DNA of 64,000 bases from Pseudomonadota bacterium. GTDB lineage: Bacteria; Pseudomonadota; Gammaproteobacteria; Steroidobacterales; Steroidobacteraceae. Every line of letters starts with the position of its first letter. Position 1 is the stretch's first letter. The notes under the pieces were generated by a model that saw only the letters and a list, made by a program, of their open reading frames with translations, did not search any database and was not told the DNA's origin. Below are positions 27,732 to 35,462 of the stretch, in pieces. Both the position numbers and the translations under genes were made by a program. The stretch spans positions 142,945 to 206,944 of the forward strand of contig JAEWAF010000086.1 of NCBI GenBank assembly GCA_023391815.1, given 5' to 3'.

Positions 27732-29546
27732 TCAAGCCGCCGACCAGCTGTTGATCCAGGCTTCGGTGCTCAAGTGATAAACGAACAGTTCCGCAAGCTC
27801 TTGGCGCATCTGCGAACGCGGCGTGCTCAACGCCGCCTCCACTCGCCGCCGATCGAGCAGTTGCTGCTTGACCAGGTGACCGTCCAGCAGCATCGCTTTG
27901 ATGTATTGCAGATTCCCATCCCACAGCCGTTGCAGATAAGAGTCCAGTCCGGCCTTCCCCCGCCGAGACACGATGCTGTTCGGCAAGTCTTGCGCGAACG
28001 CCTGGCGTGCAACAGCGCGATCCCTGCCTTCCGCCGCCATGAAATAGGTCGGAGTACGCAGGCAGACCTCCATCACCGGCTGCGAGAACAGCGGATGCAC
28101 GCGTTCGGCCGCGACCAGGCGTTGCAACGGATCGTAGTAGGCAAACGGCAGGACCATGGCCTCGACATGCTGCAGCTTGCCTTCTGGAACACCGTCGATC
28201 GAGCGCAGCCACGGGTGAATCCAACGCTCGTCCCCACGCACGGCGGCGACGACTTCGGGCCTCACCAGCGGCCGATGACGCTCCATATCCGCCAGGGGAT
28301 TCCATGGACGGCGCAGCAGGCCGCGCATCCATCCCGACTTGAGCACTGACCAGACCGAAGTTCGTTCAGCGCGCGCGACCTGTCCCGAAAGCCGCCACGC
28401 GCTCAGCAATGCTCGTGAGTACAAATAGTCACTCACCGCAAGCTGGCCCTGCCCCTGAAAGAAAAGCTGGTCGCCGCCGATGCCCTTGAAAACGGCCGAA
28501 GCGCCGGTCCGCACGGCCAGTTCATTCTCAAAGCTGCCATGCTGGACGGAGTATTGATAAACCGCCGGGCGCGGGCACTTTGCTACCCCCGCGAGTGCCT
28601 CCAACTTCACCGACGACACATCGAGCTGCCGCTCGATGAGCTTGCAATCGAGGTGGCTTGCGGCCGCCCTTGCGAACCTACGCTCATCCGTGTCGGTCGC
28701 CGCATCGTGAAAGTAGTGCAGGCACGTGATCGACGGTTGGGACGGCGCCGTGCGCAAGCAGCTGAGTACGATTGAGGAATCCAGCCCACCCGACAGGGAA
28801 TGCACGATACCCGGGTAACAGGATGCCCACGCCCAGATGCATGCACGCGTGGTGCCTCTCAGCTCATGGACCGCGGCGTCAAAGCATTCGAACGGCTGCG
28901 ATCGGCTGATCTCCACGGGATTCCAATACAGCACCGAGTGCGTAGTGCCGCCGAAGCGATGTTCGACGCATTCGCCCGGTGCCACCTCCGCGACTTCGTC
29001 AAGGCCGGTCTCGCGATTCTGCAACCGCCAGTTGCACAGGTATGCCGCCACGAACGACCAGTTGATCGAAAACCTCTGCAACCCGAGGTCGAGACAATCC
29101 TCGGCGTGCGAGAAATAAATACTCACGCCCTGACTGGCGTATTTGAAACAAGGCAAGTGACCGGTCGGATCTCGTAGCACGTAGGTGCTGCGTGACTCGG
29201 GCTCGTGCAGAAATGCGACGTAGCGGCCCCAATACCGATCGATCAGCGCGCGCCCGCCGGAGGTGACGATGGCAGCACTGCGTTGCTGATCGAGCTCAAG
29301 TCGCTCGGGAACTTGGTGCGTGACATCCGGCTTCTGGAAAAGCCGACCGAGTATGACGCCGCTTTGACCTGGCAACAGGTGAATCTCATCTCCGTCGTCC
29401 CGCTCACTCCTGTAGAAAACCACCGCGCGTGGTCCGCTGTGGACACTGAGCCATCCGGCCGACGCGCTCAACTTGGAGGTAAGCCGCCCGCTGGCCTGCG
29501 CGACGGATTCCGACCCGTCGCAAACCAATGCTATGAAACGCAACAT
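27732..29546 (-). CDS. Lasso peptide cyclase, asparagine synthetase-like (McjC/LasC type)
   Basis: A 604-residue homologue of asparagine synthetase B. The N-terminal glutaminase-like half (about residues 1-190) contains DRYWGRYVAFLHE and a FSHAEDCLDL segment but lacks a catalytic Cys at position 2. The C-terminal half carries the ATP pyrophosphatase loop SLSGGLDSS (about residues 250-258) and FKGIGGDQLFFQ. In lasso biosynthesis this protein adenylates a Glu or Asp side chain and joins it to the N-terminus of the core. It follows the B gene with 15 bases between and has CAGGGA before its ATG. Together with the B protein and a precursor this identifies the cluster. Confidence 0.92.
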   Translation of the reverse strand: MLRFIALVCDGSESVAQASGRLTSKLSASAGWLSVHSGPRAVVFYRSERDDGDEIHLLPGQSGVILGRLFQKPDVTHQVPERLELDQQRSAAIVTSGGRALIDRYWGRYVAFLHEPESRSTYVLRDPTGHLPCFKYASQGVSIYFSHAEDCLDLGLQRFSINWSFVAAYLCNWRLQNRETGLDEVAEVAPGECVEHRFGGTTHSVLYWNPVEISRSQPFECFDAAVHELRGTTRACIWAWASCYPGIVHSLSGGLDSSIVLSCLRTAPSQPSITCLHYFHDAATDTDERRFARAAASHLDCKLIERQLDVSSVKLEALAGVAKCPRPAVYQYSVQHGSFENELAVRTGASAVFKGIGGDQLFFQGQGQLAVSDYLYSRALLSAWRLSGQVARAERTSVWSVLKSGWMRGLLRRPWNPLADMERHRPLVRPEVVAAVRGDERWIHPWLRSIDGVPEGKLQHVEAMVLPFAYYDPLQRLVAAERVHPLFSQPVMEVCLRTPTYFMAAEGRDRAVARQAFAQDLPNSIVSRRGKAGLDSYLQRLWDGNLQYIKAMLLDGHLVKQQLLDRRRVEAALSTPRSQMRQELAELFVYHLSTEAWINSWSAA

Positions 29547-29561
29547 GCCGCATTCCCTGCC

Positions 29562-30278
29562 TTAGGCTGCCATGATGGGCGTATACACGGACACACGATC
29601 GAGGCTGTCATTGAGCAGTGTCGCGCCGTGTTGAATCCAGGAATGCGCCATGAACGACGGCGAGCTGCGTACGCCGATCACCCATTGCGGCTGCAATCCC
29701 TCGCGCAACAAGAAGTACAGCAGCGCCAGCGAGTCGAATAAGCAGGCGCCGCGCGCGTCGTATGTATACGATCGCAGGCGATCGAACAGACGCGACAGCT
29801 GCCGAATGGCAACCTCGTGCTGGCCTTCGCGACTGATGACCTTTGCGCGCCGACGGCAAACGTCGTCCACGATCCATTCCATCGAACGAAAGCGCAAATG
29901 GAATCGAGCTGCCGTCACCGCGGCGGCGAACGACAGCAAATGTTTCAAGCGCAGCGGTATCTCGCCTTCGTCGGCCGCCTCGATCGCACTATCCGTCGGC
30001 ACCGCCACCGGCGGCGTCAGCTCCTTGCCCTGCGAGCGCTCGCTCGTGAGCAGACCTCGCTTCAGCATACCCGCCGCTATTCGATTTCCGGCCTCGGCCG
30101 TCGGCAACAACTTCTCCGTTGCGAGCGGCGGCCAGCCGGCAACCAGGCCGGCAAGCGAACACGCGCGGCTCGCTTCGAGCGCCAGGTATCGATCCGCTTT
30201 GAGATCCAGCAGCACCACGCTGCTCCCGCTCAAACAGGCAAACGCATGCTTGGATAGAAAGTAGGCGGGCCCCGGCAC
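29562..30278 (-). CDS. Lasso peptide biosynthesis B protein: leader-binding domain plus leader peptidase
   Basis: A 238-residue McjB-type protein. The first 80 or so residues form a PqqD-like leader-recognition domain (AYFLSKHAFACLSGSSVVLLDLKADRYLAL). The C-terminal half is a transglutaminase-like cysteine protease with Cys in DARGACLFDSLALLYFLL (about residue 180), His in SFMAHSWIQH and Asp in LLNDS as the likely triad. It cuts the leader after the conserved Thr-x. GTG at 30278 is chosen because AGGAG lies 8 bases before it; a TTG at 30299 is possible. It lies between the precursor and the cyclase genes. Confidence 0.88.
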   Translation of the reverse strand: MPGPAYFLSKHAFACLSGSSVVLLDLKADRYLALEASRACSLAGLVAGWPPLATEKLLPTAEAGNRIAAGMLKRGLLTSERSQGKELTPPVAVPTDSAIEAADEGEIPLRLKHLLSFAAAVTAARFHLRFRSMEWIVDDVCRRRAKVISREGQHEVAIRQLSRLFDRLRSYTYDARGACLFDSLALLYFLLREGLQPQWVIGVRSSPSFMAHSWIQHGATLLNDSLDRVSVYTPIMAA

Positions 30279-30366
30279 GAGTCGCACTCCTGTGATCAAC
30301 TCCGGCAGCAGGCTGCGTGATGCCCTCTGACTATCGAAGGCTCAAACAGCATCGACGCGGCGAAGG

Positions 30367-30394
30367 GTGTGCAGCAGCCGAGGCTGCCGCACAC
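30367..30394 (-). promoter_or_regulatory. Strong hairpin between lasso precursor and B gene
   Basis: Bases 30367-30379 and 30382-30394 are complementary over 12-13 pairs with one G-T pair, closing a loop of about four bases. No T-run follows on the minus strand, so it is not an ordinary terminator. In several proteobacterial lasso clusters a hairpin in this same place lowers the expression of the processing genes relative to the precursor. The same role is inferred here. Confidence 0.65.
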
Positions 30395-30418
30395 GATAGT
30401 AAGGACGCAGAGCCTGGA

Positions 30419-30580
30419 TTATGGACAGATGAGGCGGCCCGGCTCGCAGTCTGGCCCCTCGAAATTCCGCCCCACCCCGCCGCGGGTCTCTTCGGACATT
30501 CTGCCGAGATCGATCAGGTCATCCCCGTCGAGCATCGCTTCCGCCTCGACGAATCCTACGTCTTCCATTACATGTTTCAC
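30419..30580 (-). CDS. Lasso peptide precursor with two cysteines in the tail
   Basis: A 53-residue ORF read directly from the bases. GTG at 30580 is preceded by GGAAGGAG with 6 bases spacing; an inner ATG at 30568 is too far from it. The leader is acidic (EDVGFVEAEAMLDGDDLIDL) and ends L-G-R-M-S-E-E-T-R, with Thr at the penultimate position required by lasso leader peptidases. The predicted core is GGVGRNFEGPDCEPGRLICP (residues 34-53): Gly1, Glu8 for an 8-residue macrolactam ring, and Cys12 and Cys19 both outside the ring. The stop is TAA at 30421-30419. The B, C and DsbA-like genes follow on the same strand. The ring and disulfide are predictions. Confidence 0.88.
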   Translation of the reverse strand: MKHVMEDVGFVEAEAMLDGDDLIDLGRMSEETRGGVGRNFEGPDCEPGRLICP

Positions 30581-30637
30581 AGCGTTCTCCTTCCGTGTCC
30601 ATTGCTACATGCTGCCTGCACGGAGCGCAGCAATCCG

Positions 30638-30667
30638 AGTATGCCTCTCGTCATTCGGCACTTGCAA
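30638..30667 (-). promoter_or_regulatory. Candidate promoter of the lasso operon
   Basis: On the minus strand TTGCAA (30667-30662) and CATACT (30643-30638) are spaced by 18 bases, each matching four of six positions of the sigma-70 consensus, about 60 bases before the precursor start. Weak but well placed. Confidence 0.35.
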
Positions 30668-30865
30668 CGTCAACGAGATCAGCGATTGAAACATTCCGAT
30701 TCGGCGGGACTGTCTCGTTCGGAATATATCAACATATTTTCAGCGACCCTGCGGTCTGCTGGATCCGCCGGGATCGCGATCTTGTTCACGCAATATGTTG
30801 GCGATCGTCCCGGACCAACGTGATGCCCCAAGTTCATCAGGGCGCCTGGCCTCCACAATGGTTGG

Positions 30866-32089
30866 TTAGGGCGTTGCCAGAATCCACTGCAGTGCTGCAT
30901 CTTTTCCCGCCTTGAACAACGGCCAATCAGGGTCGATTCGCTGATCGGGAAATACAGCGTCAGTCTGTGAGTCCGGCTGGAATCTGTACTTGAGCATCGA
31001 ACAAGAGACACGCAGCTTTGATAGCGGAAGCGTAAACAAATGGTTCTCCTGATATCCGTTGGGGCGCGCACCCGTGGGCTCGCCGACCAGGATTGCTTCC
31101 GTCTCTCTCCTGAAATCGGTGATGTTGGTCATGCCGGCTGAAAATGCGCCGCGGCCCGTAATCACGAAAAGATGTCCAGCACGGTTTAAGGCGGGCATAA
31201 ATATCAGCTTGTAGATGAGGTATTCCCTCCCCTTGGTGAAGTTTCCACCTTGGTTCCAGCGCATATCGATTATCAGGCGTCTTACCGGATGCCTGCCGAT
31301 GTATTCCCAAAGCCGTGCGGACTGCGTCTCCAGGTCTCGGTAGGAGCGGAAATCCACATACACTGTTTCCGAGTCAGCCAGGTACGTAAACCAAAGCGCA
31401 TCCTCCGGGTGCTGAAAGGGCAATGGCACCGGTTCGATAGCGACCTCCCCTGACTTGCTGGCTTCTGCAGGAACAGGCCGAATCCGCAGCTTGAAGCGAC
31501 GACCAGAATCATCTTCAAAAGTGAAATCCGCGGAACCCAGACCCTGAAGGACGCCCAAAGCAGCTAACGGTTCGACGTGCATGAGCTGCTTTGCGCTGCT
31601 GTTCAGCACGTACCACTGATTCTCAGCTTGCGGAACAAACTGTTGAATCCTCTTCTGGACTTCCCCAATGGATACGGATCCGATCGAGACAATCCTGGCT
31701 CCCAGTGCTTCGCGGTATTCCGGAGCCGCGCGGATGACCCTGAAATCGTTGCCAAACCAAAAGCCCTCCAGCGGAAATCTCCGATACAAGCCCGACGTGT
31801 CCAGAAATGTATGCCCGTCGCCAATGAGGGCCGCCAGGTGCTGCAAGCCAGCGACAACTTCGTAGTCCTTCATCGAAGGGATCCGCTGCCGCAGGTTGGA
31901 TACCGCCTGGTCGAATTCGACCTTGCTGATGGAGTGAAAAGGATCTCGGTGTTTCGTCGTGATCTCGTTGGCGAAAAACTCGAGATCCTGGCGCCACTGT
32001 TCGGCGGTCAAATCCGGAAGCGAAGCTTCACCATGAGCAAAGTTGCAAGCAAGGAGCAGGATAAAGAACAGTTTGTTCACAAAGCACAT
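30866..32089 (-). CDS. S41-type (C-terminal processing protease-like) exported peptidase
   Basis: A 407-residue protein with a signal peptide (MCFVNKLFFILLLACNFAHGEA). The C-terminal half is an S41/TSPc domain: RRLIIDMRWNQGGNF (strand and loop) and VITGRGAFSAGMTNITDFRRET, where Ser is the likely nucleophile, followed by a LVGEPTGARPNGYQE block. Many such proteins lack the PDZ domain, as here. It ends about 285 bases upstream of the lasso precursor on the same strand. The spacing and a promoter-like site suggest separate transcription. A link to lasso peptide turnover is possible but not shown; known lasso isopeptidases are S9-like. ATG at 32089 is preferred over 32128 because it starts at the signal peptide. 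Confidence 0.75.
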   Translation of the reverse strand: MCFVNKLFFILLLACNFAHGEASLPDLTAEQWRQDLEFFANEITTKHRDPFHSISKVEFDQAVSNLRQRIPSMKDYEVVAGLQHLAALIGDGHTFLDTSGLYRRFPLEGFWFGNDFRVIRAAPEYREALGARIVSIGSVSIGEVQKRIQQFVPQAENQWYVLNSSAKQLMHVEPLAALGVLQGLGSADFTFEDDSGRRFKLRIRPVPAEASKSGEVAIEPVPLPFQHPEDALWFTYLADSETVYVDFRSYRDLETQSARLWEYIGRHPVRRLIIDMRWNQGGNFTKGREYLIYKLIFMPALNRAGHLFVITGRGAFSAGMTNITDFRRETEAILVGEPTGARPNGYQENHLFTLPLSKLRVSCSMLKYRFQPDSQTDAVFPDQRIDPDWPLFKAGKDAALQWILATP

Positions 32090-32385
32090 CCAGTGTTCAG
32101 CTTCGAGGGGTGCGAATGTATCAGCCAAAGAATCTCGCGAGGCGACCTTGTAGATGTCCTGTCCGTTGGAGCTGGTGCTCGCCCGAGCGGTTGAAAGACA
32201 AGTGTTCTACTCGGCGGTTCGGACCTATCGCTGTTCGATGCGCAACCCGCTCGAAAGGTTTAAATGGCAGCTCGTCCACGGGCTCGACCTCAGGCGCAAC
32301 CGCGTGCCCGCACTGAGACTCCGTGATCCTTGATTGTGCTAGGAGGGCCGCACTAGGATGAATGCAACAGCATGAGGAACTGTAC

Positions 32386-33162
32386 GTGACTACAGACAGC
32401 TGGGATGTCCCCGCTTCTCGCACACCCATTCGGGCCGGGTGCCTCGCGCTTTTAGTCCTGGCAATCCCTGCGTGGGGCGAGCCCTCATTCTCTGTGGCGT
32501 CAACCTTCAGTTCAGAAATTGACGCAAAGTGCCCGGAGGCGGTGCGCGAGTTCGCAGAGATCCGATCGCGCACCAACGCTCCGCGTGTGCCCAGGACCGT
32601 GACGAGGCCCGCTCTTCGCGAAAACCTGCTGCTCATGGCAAAGCAGGGTCAGGAAGCCAGAGCGTTCCCGATCTCCTCCGGGGGCCGCCTCGATGCAGTG
32701 AGCCCGCAGGTCGTGCGCATGCGCGAGGTGGACTCCGCTAATCTCAAGCGGCTGAAACACATCGTTAATCAGGACGGCTTTCCCACCGCGGAGATGGTCG
32801 GCCTCGATGGAGTCAATGCCGCATGGCTGCTGACAGTACACGCTGCCGTCGATCCGGATTTCCAGGAGCAGGTGCTGAAGCTGACCGAGGAGCACGTGCG
32901 TCGAGGCGAAGTGCGCAGCGATCAAGTAGCCCTGCTTACCGACGATCTACTGGACAGCCGGGGCAAACCGCAGCGATACGGCACTAATTTCGTACTGCTC
33001 GATGGCGAGCTAAAACCTGCGCCGATGGAGGACGAAGCGAATGTCGACAAACGCCGGCGGGCAGCAGGGCTCGGCACTCTGGCGAATTACGCATGCGTCC
33101 TCCGCGCAATGTACCGCACGCCCGAATCTCAGATCCCGAATTCTTCGGCCGCCTCCCGATGA
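32386..33162 (+). CDS. DUF6624-like exported hypothetical protein
   Basis: A 258-residue protein with an N-terminal hydrophobic signal segment (IRAGCLALLVLAIPAWGE). The body resembles the DUF6624 family: LLMAKQGQEAR near the start, HGFPT-like DGFPTAEMVGLDGVNAAWLLTVHAAVDPDFQ, and LTDDLLDSRGKPQRYGTNF. This family has repeated short alpha-helical motifs and no known activity. A GTG at 32386 has GAGGA 7-8 bases upstream; an in-frame ATG at 32362 is also possible. It stands alone between divergent and convergent genes. Confidence 0.65.
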   Translation: MTTDSWDVPASRTPIRAGCLALLVLAIPAWGEPSFSVASTFSSEIDAKCPEAVREFAEIRSRTNAPRVPRTVTRPALRENLLLMAKQGQEARAFPISSGGRLDAVSPQVVRMREVDSANLKRLKHIVNQDGFPTAEMVGLDGVNAAWLLTVHAAVDPDFQEQVLKLTEEHVRRGEVRSDQVALLTDDLLDSRGKPQRYGTNFVLLDGELKPAPMEDEANVDKRRRAAGLGTLANYACVLRAMYRTPESQIPNSSAASR

Positions 33163-33320
33163 ACTTCCCACAGAGCCTCAGCTGAATTCCACTCAGCTCC
33201 AGTGCACGGTGCTGTTCAGATCGAAAGTGACGTAAATCTGGAAGTGATATAAGAAGCTCTCGCGAGGACCGTGAGCGTCATCGTACCCGGACCCGAGTAC
33301 GGACGTATACCCATGGCGCG

Positions 33321-34211
33321 CTACGCGGCCAGCTCGCGAACGACCTCCGCCGCGATCTGCGCATGGGCGGCAATCAGCGTTTCGACCGCTTGCGTCGACT
33401 CGGACATATATACGGCCATCAGTATCGGCTTGCGACCAGGCGGCCAGATCATGGCCAGGTCATTGACGGCACCGTTGGCGCCTGTGCCGGTCTTATCGCC
33501 TGCCTTCCAGCCCGCCGGCAATCCTGCACGGATGCGCTGCAGACCCGTCGACGAATTGATCATCCACTGAATGAGCATCTGGCGCGACGGCTCGGAGAGG
33601 ACTGGACCCAACAGCATCCGCTCCATGCTACCAACCATCGCCCGCGGCGTCGTAGTGTCGCGCAGGTCTCCTGGCAAGTTGGAATTCAGCGCCAGTTCCA
33701 TGCGATCCAGCCGCGTCATATCGTCGCCCGACGCGCGCATGAACTTTGTGAGGCCTTCCGGACCTTCGATGAGCCAGAACAACAGATTGGCGGCGGTATT
33801 GTCACTGACCTGGACGATAGCGGCACACAGCTCGCGCAACGTCAGCGAGCCTTGCCTGAGATGCTTCGACGTGACCGGAGCGTGCGCGAGAATGTCCTTC
33901 TCCGTGAAGGTGACTCTCTGTTCGAGGCGCAGCTCCGCGCGTTCAACCTTCGCCAGGACTGCTGCGGCGAGCAGCCACTTGAAGGTCGAGGCCATGGCAA
34001 ACCTTTCATCGTAGTCGACTCCGAACCGCTGGCCGGTATGGGTATCGAGTACATACACGCCGAGACGGCCGCCGATGCGGGAGCGGATTGCGGCCAGACG
34101 CTCGATGATGCCCTGCTGCTCGCGCGCCTCACACGCAGCACTGTAGAGCGCGGCTCCCGCTGCGCCGATGAACCATCGTCGGCTCGATGACGGAAACCCC
34201 GGTTCACTCAC
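33321..34211 (-). CDS. Class A beta-lactamase with twin-arginine signal
   Basis: A 296-residue serine beta-lactamase. All four class A motifs are present: STFK (nucleophile Ser and Lys), SDN in QVSDNTAANLL, the omega-loop E-x-x-x-N in RMELALNSNLPGD, and KTG in GDKTGTGANG. It would hydrolyse penicillins or cephalosporins in the periplasm. The N-terminus reads SSSRRWFIGAAGAALYSAAC, a twin-arginine signal, so export is probably folded through Tat. GTG at 34211 follows GAGGAG by nine bases. A longer start at 34289 would overlap the upstream gene. The nearest relatives are probably chromosomal environmental enzymes. Confidence 0.92.
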   Translation of the reverse strand: MSEPGFPSSSRRWFIGAAGAALYSAACEAREQQGIIERLAAIRSRIGGRLGVYVLDTHTGQRFGVDYDERFAMASTFKWLLAAAVLAKVERAELRLEQRVTFTEKDILAHAPVTSKHLRQGSLTLRELCAAIVQVSDNTAANLLFWLIEGPEGLTKFMRASGDDMTRLDRMELALNSNLPGDLRDTTTPRAMVGSMERMLLGPVLSEPSRQMLIQWMINSSTGLQRIRAGLPAGWKAGDKTGTGANGAVNDLAMIWPPGRKPILMAVYMSESTQAVETLIAAHAQIAAEVVRELAA

Positions 34212-34282
34212 GAATAGCTGCTCCTCGTGCAAGAAAGCATCGTCGACGCCAGACTCAAACGTAGAAATGACGCCGGAGCGAA

Positions 34283-35422
34283 TCACCACTCCTGAAAGGT
34301 AAGGCGGCTGTGCTCGCCGAACCCATACGCGACGTGATCATTGATGAAGCCATACACGGGAAAATCACGGGATCCCTTCATTTTCCATTGCTTGACGATC
34401 TGCATGTCCGCAGCCCGGTAGATATCGACGCGCTTAAAGCCGACTGTGACCATGAAGTGCTCGCCTGACGGCGACCATGCCTCTGGAAAAATGTGTTCGT
34501 AAAACGGATCGCAGCCCAAGTCGGGACACGGCGTGTAGTGCTCGGGAGGGTTGATGTGGCTCGTTTTGTCGCCATTGAATACGGTGATCACGTCCTCTTC
34601 GCTATGTTCCTTGCGCGCCGCTACGAGCAAATCACCCTTGTGCGACATTACATAGGTCGCACTTTCGTCGCGGATGGGCTCCAGACGACGAATCACCTCC
34701 GCATCCATCGCGACCGTAGCGCCTGAACAGTCGATCGCGTAACGATCGAGGGGTTGGCGCGCGCGGTACCCGACGTTGCTGGGTGGTTGTTTCTGCACGA
34801 CGAAGTGCCGCCGTACCGGATCCCAGAAAAGACCGCGACCGACACCATCGAGCGCCTTTGACGATGAGAACGGCTGCTCGTCCTTGACGATGAAATATTG
34901 GCTCAGCCGTGGTGTCTTCTCGTCCACGAGCCGGTTGTGAAACGAGACCAGATGACAACCTTCGCCCTTGATGAAGCCGATACCCGCGCCGATCTCGAAC
35001 GGGACCTCGAGGCGCCCGATCCGCTGCTCCTTCAACTCGCCTTTCCGGAGTGTGAAAGCCGACGCATGGTTGGGCGACTTGAACTCATCCGACAGGCTGC
35101 TCGAATACCACACCACATCCCCGCTGGCGGTGTAGTGCACTCCGCCCACGGTGATCGCGGTGAAGGGCACCGCCCTGACCTCATCTGTTCGCGCGTCAAT
35201 GGCGACGACGGTCAGCCTGCGATGGCAAATGCGCGCCATGGCAAACAGGACCGGCTCGGTCGACGCCATGTCGTAGAAGTGGCGCGGGTTCCAACAATCG
35301 AGTGCCGCGAATTTTTTCTGCCATCCAGCCACCGACGCGGACCCGGGGATGGGTCTCGGTGAATGACACGAGGCCAGAGCACAGGCAATGAGCACGAAGA
35401 ACGTCCGAAGTATCCATTCCAT
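34283..35422 (-). CDS. Lipoprotein of unknown function
   Basis: A 379-residue exported protein with a lipobox (CALASC, Cys about residue 19). No domain is recognised. The mature part has repeated short beta-strand segments such as DVVWYSSSLSDEF, GRGLFWDPVRRHFVVQK and FPEAWSPSGEHFMVTVGFKRVDIYRA, which suggests a beta-propeller-like fold. ATG at 35422 is chosen as the start of the signal peptide. It lies upstream of the beta-lactamase with about 70 bases between and may be co-transcribed. Confidence 0.7.
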   Translation of the reverse strand: MEWILRTFFVLIACALASCHSPRPIPGSASVAGWQKKFAALDCWNPRHFYDMASTEPVLFAMARICHRRLTVVAIDARTDEVRAVPFTAITVGGVHYTASGDVVWYSSSLSDEFKSPNHASAFTLRKGELKEQRIGRLEVPFEIGAGIGFIKGEGCHLVSFHNRLVDEKTPRLSQYFIVKDEQPFSSSKALDGVGRGLFWDPVRRHFVVQKQPPSNVGYRARQPLDRYAIDCSGATVAMDAEVIRRLEPIRDESATYVMSHKGDLLVAARKEHSEEDVITVFNGDKTSHINPPEHYTPCPDLGCDPFYEHIFPEAWSPSGEHFMVTVGFKRVDIYRAADMQIVKQWKMKGSRDFPVYGFINDHVAYGFGEHSRLTFQEW

Positions 35423-35462
35423 GCGAGACCACAGCAGCATTGTTCCAGGGGGAGCCGAACTT

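Noticed and set aside
30317..30823. Plus-strand 168-residue frame across the lasso precursor
   Set aside because: No ribosome site or domain; the opposite strand has a strong ribosome site and a precursor that fits the neighbouring genes.
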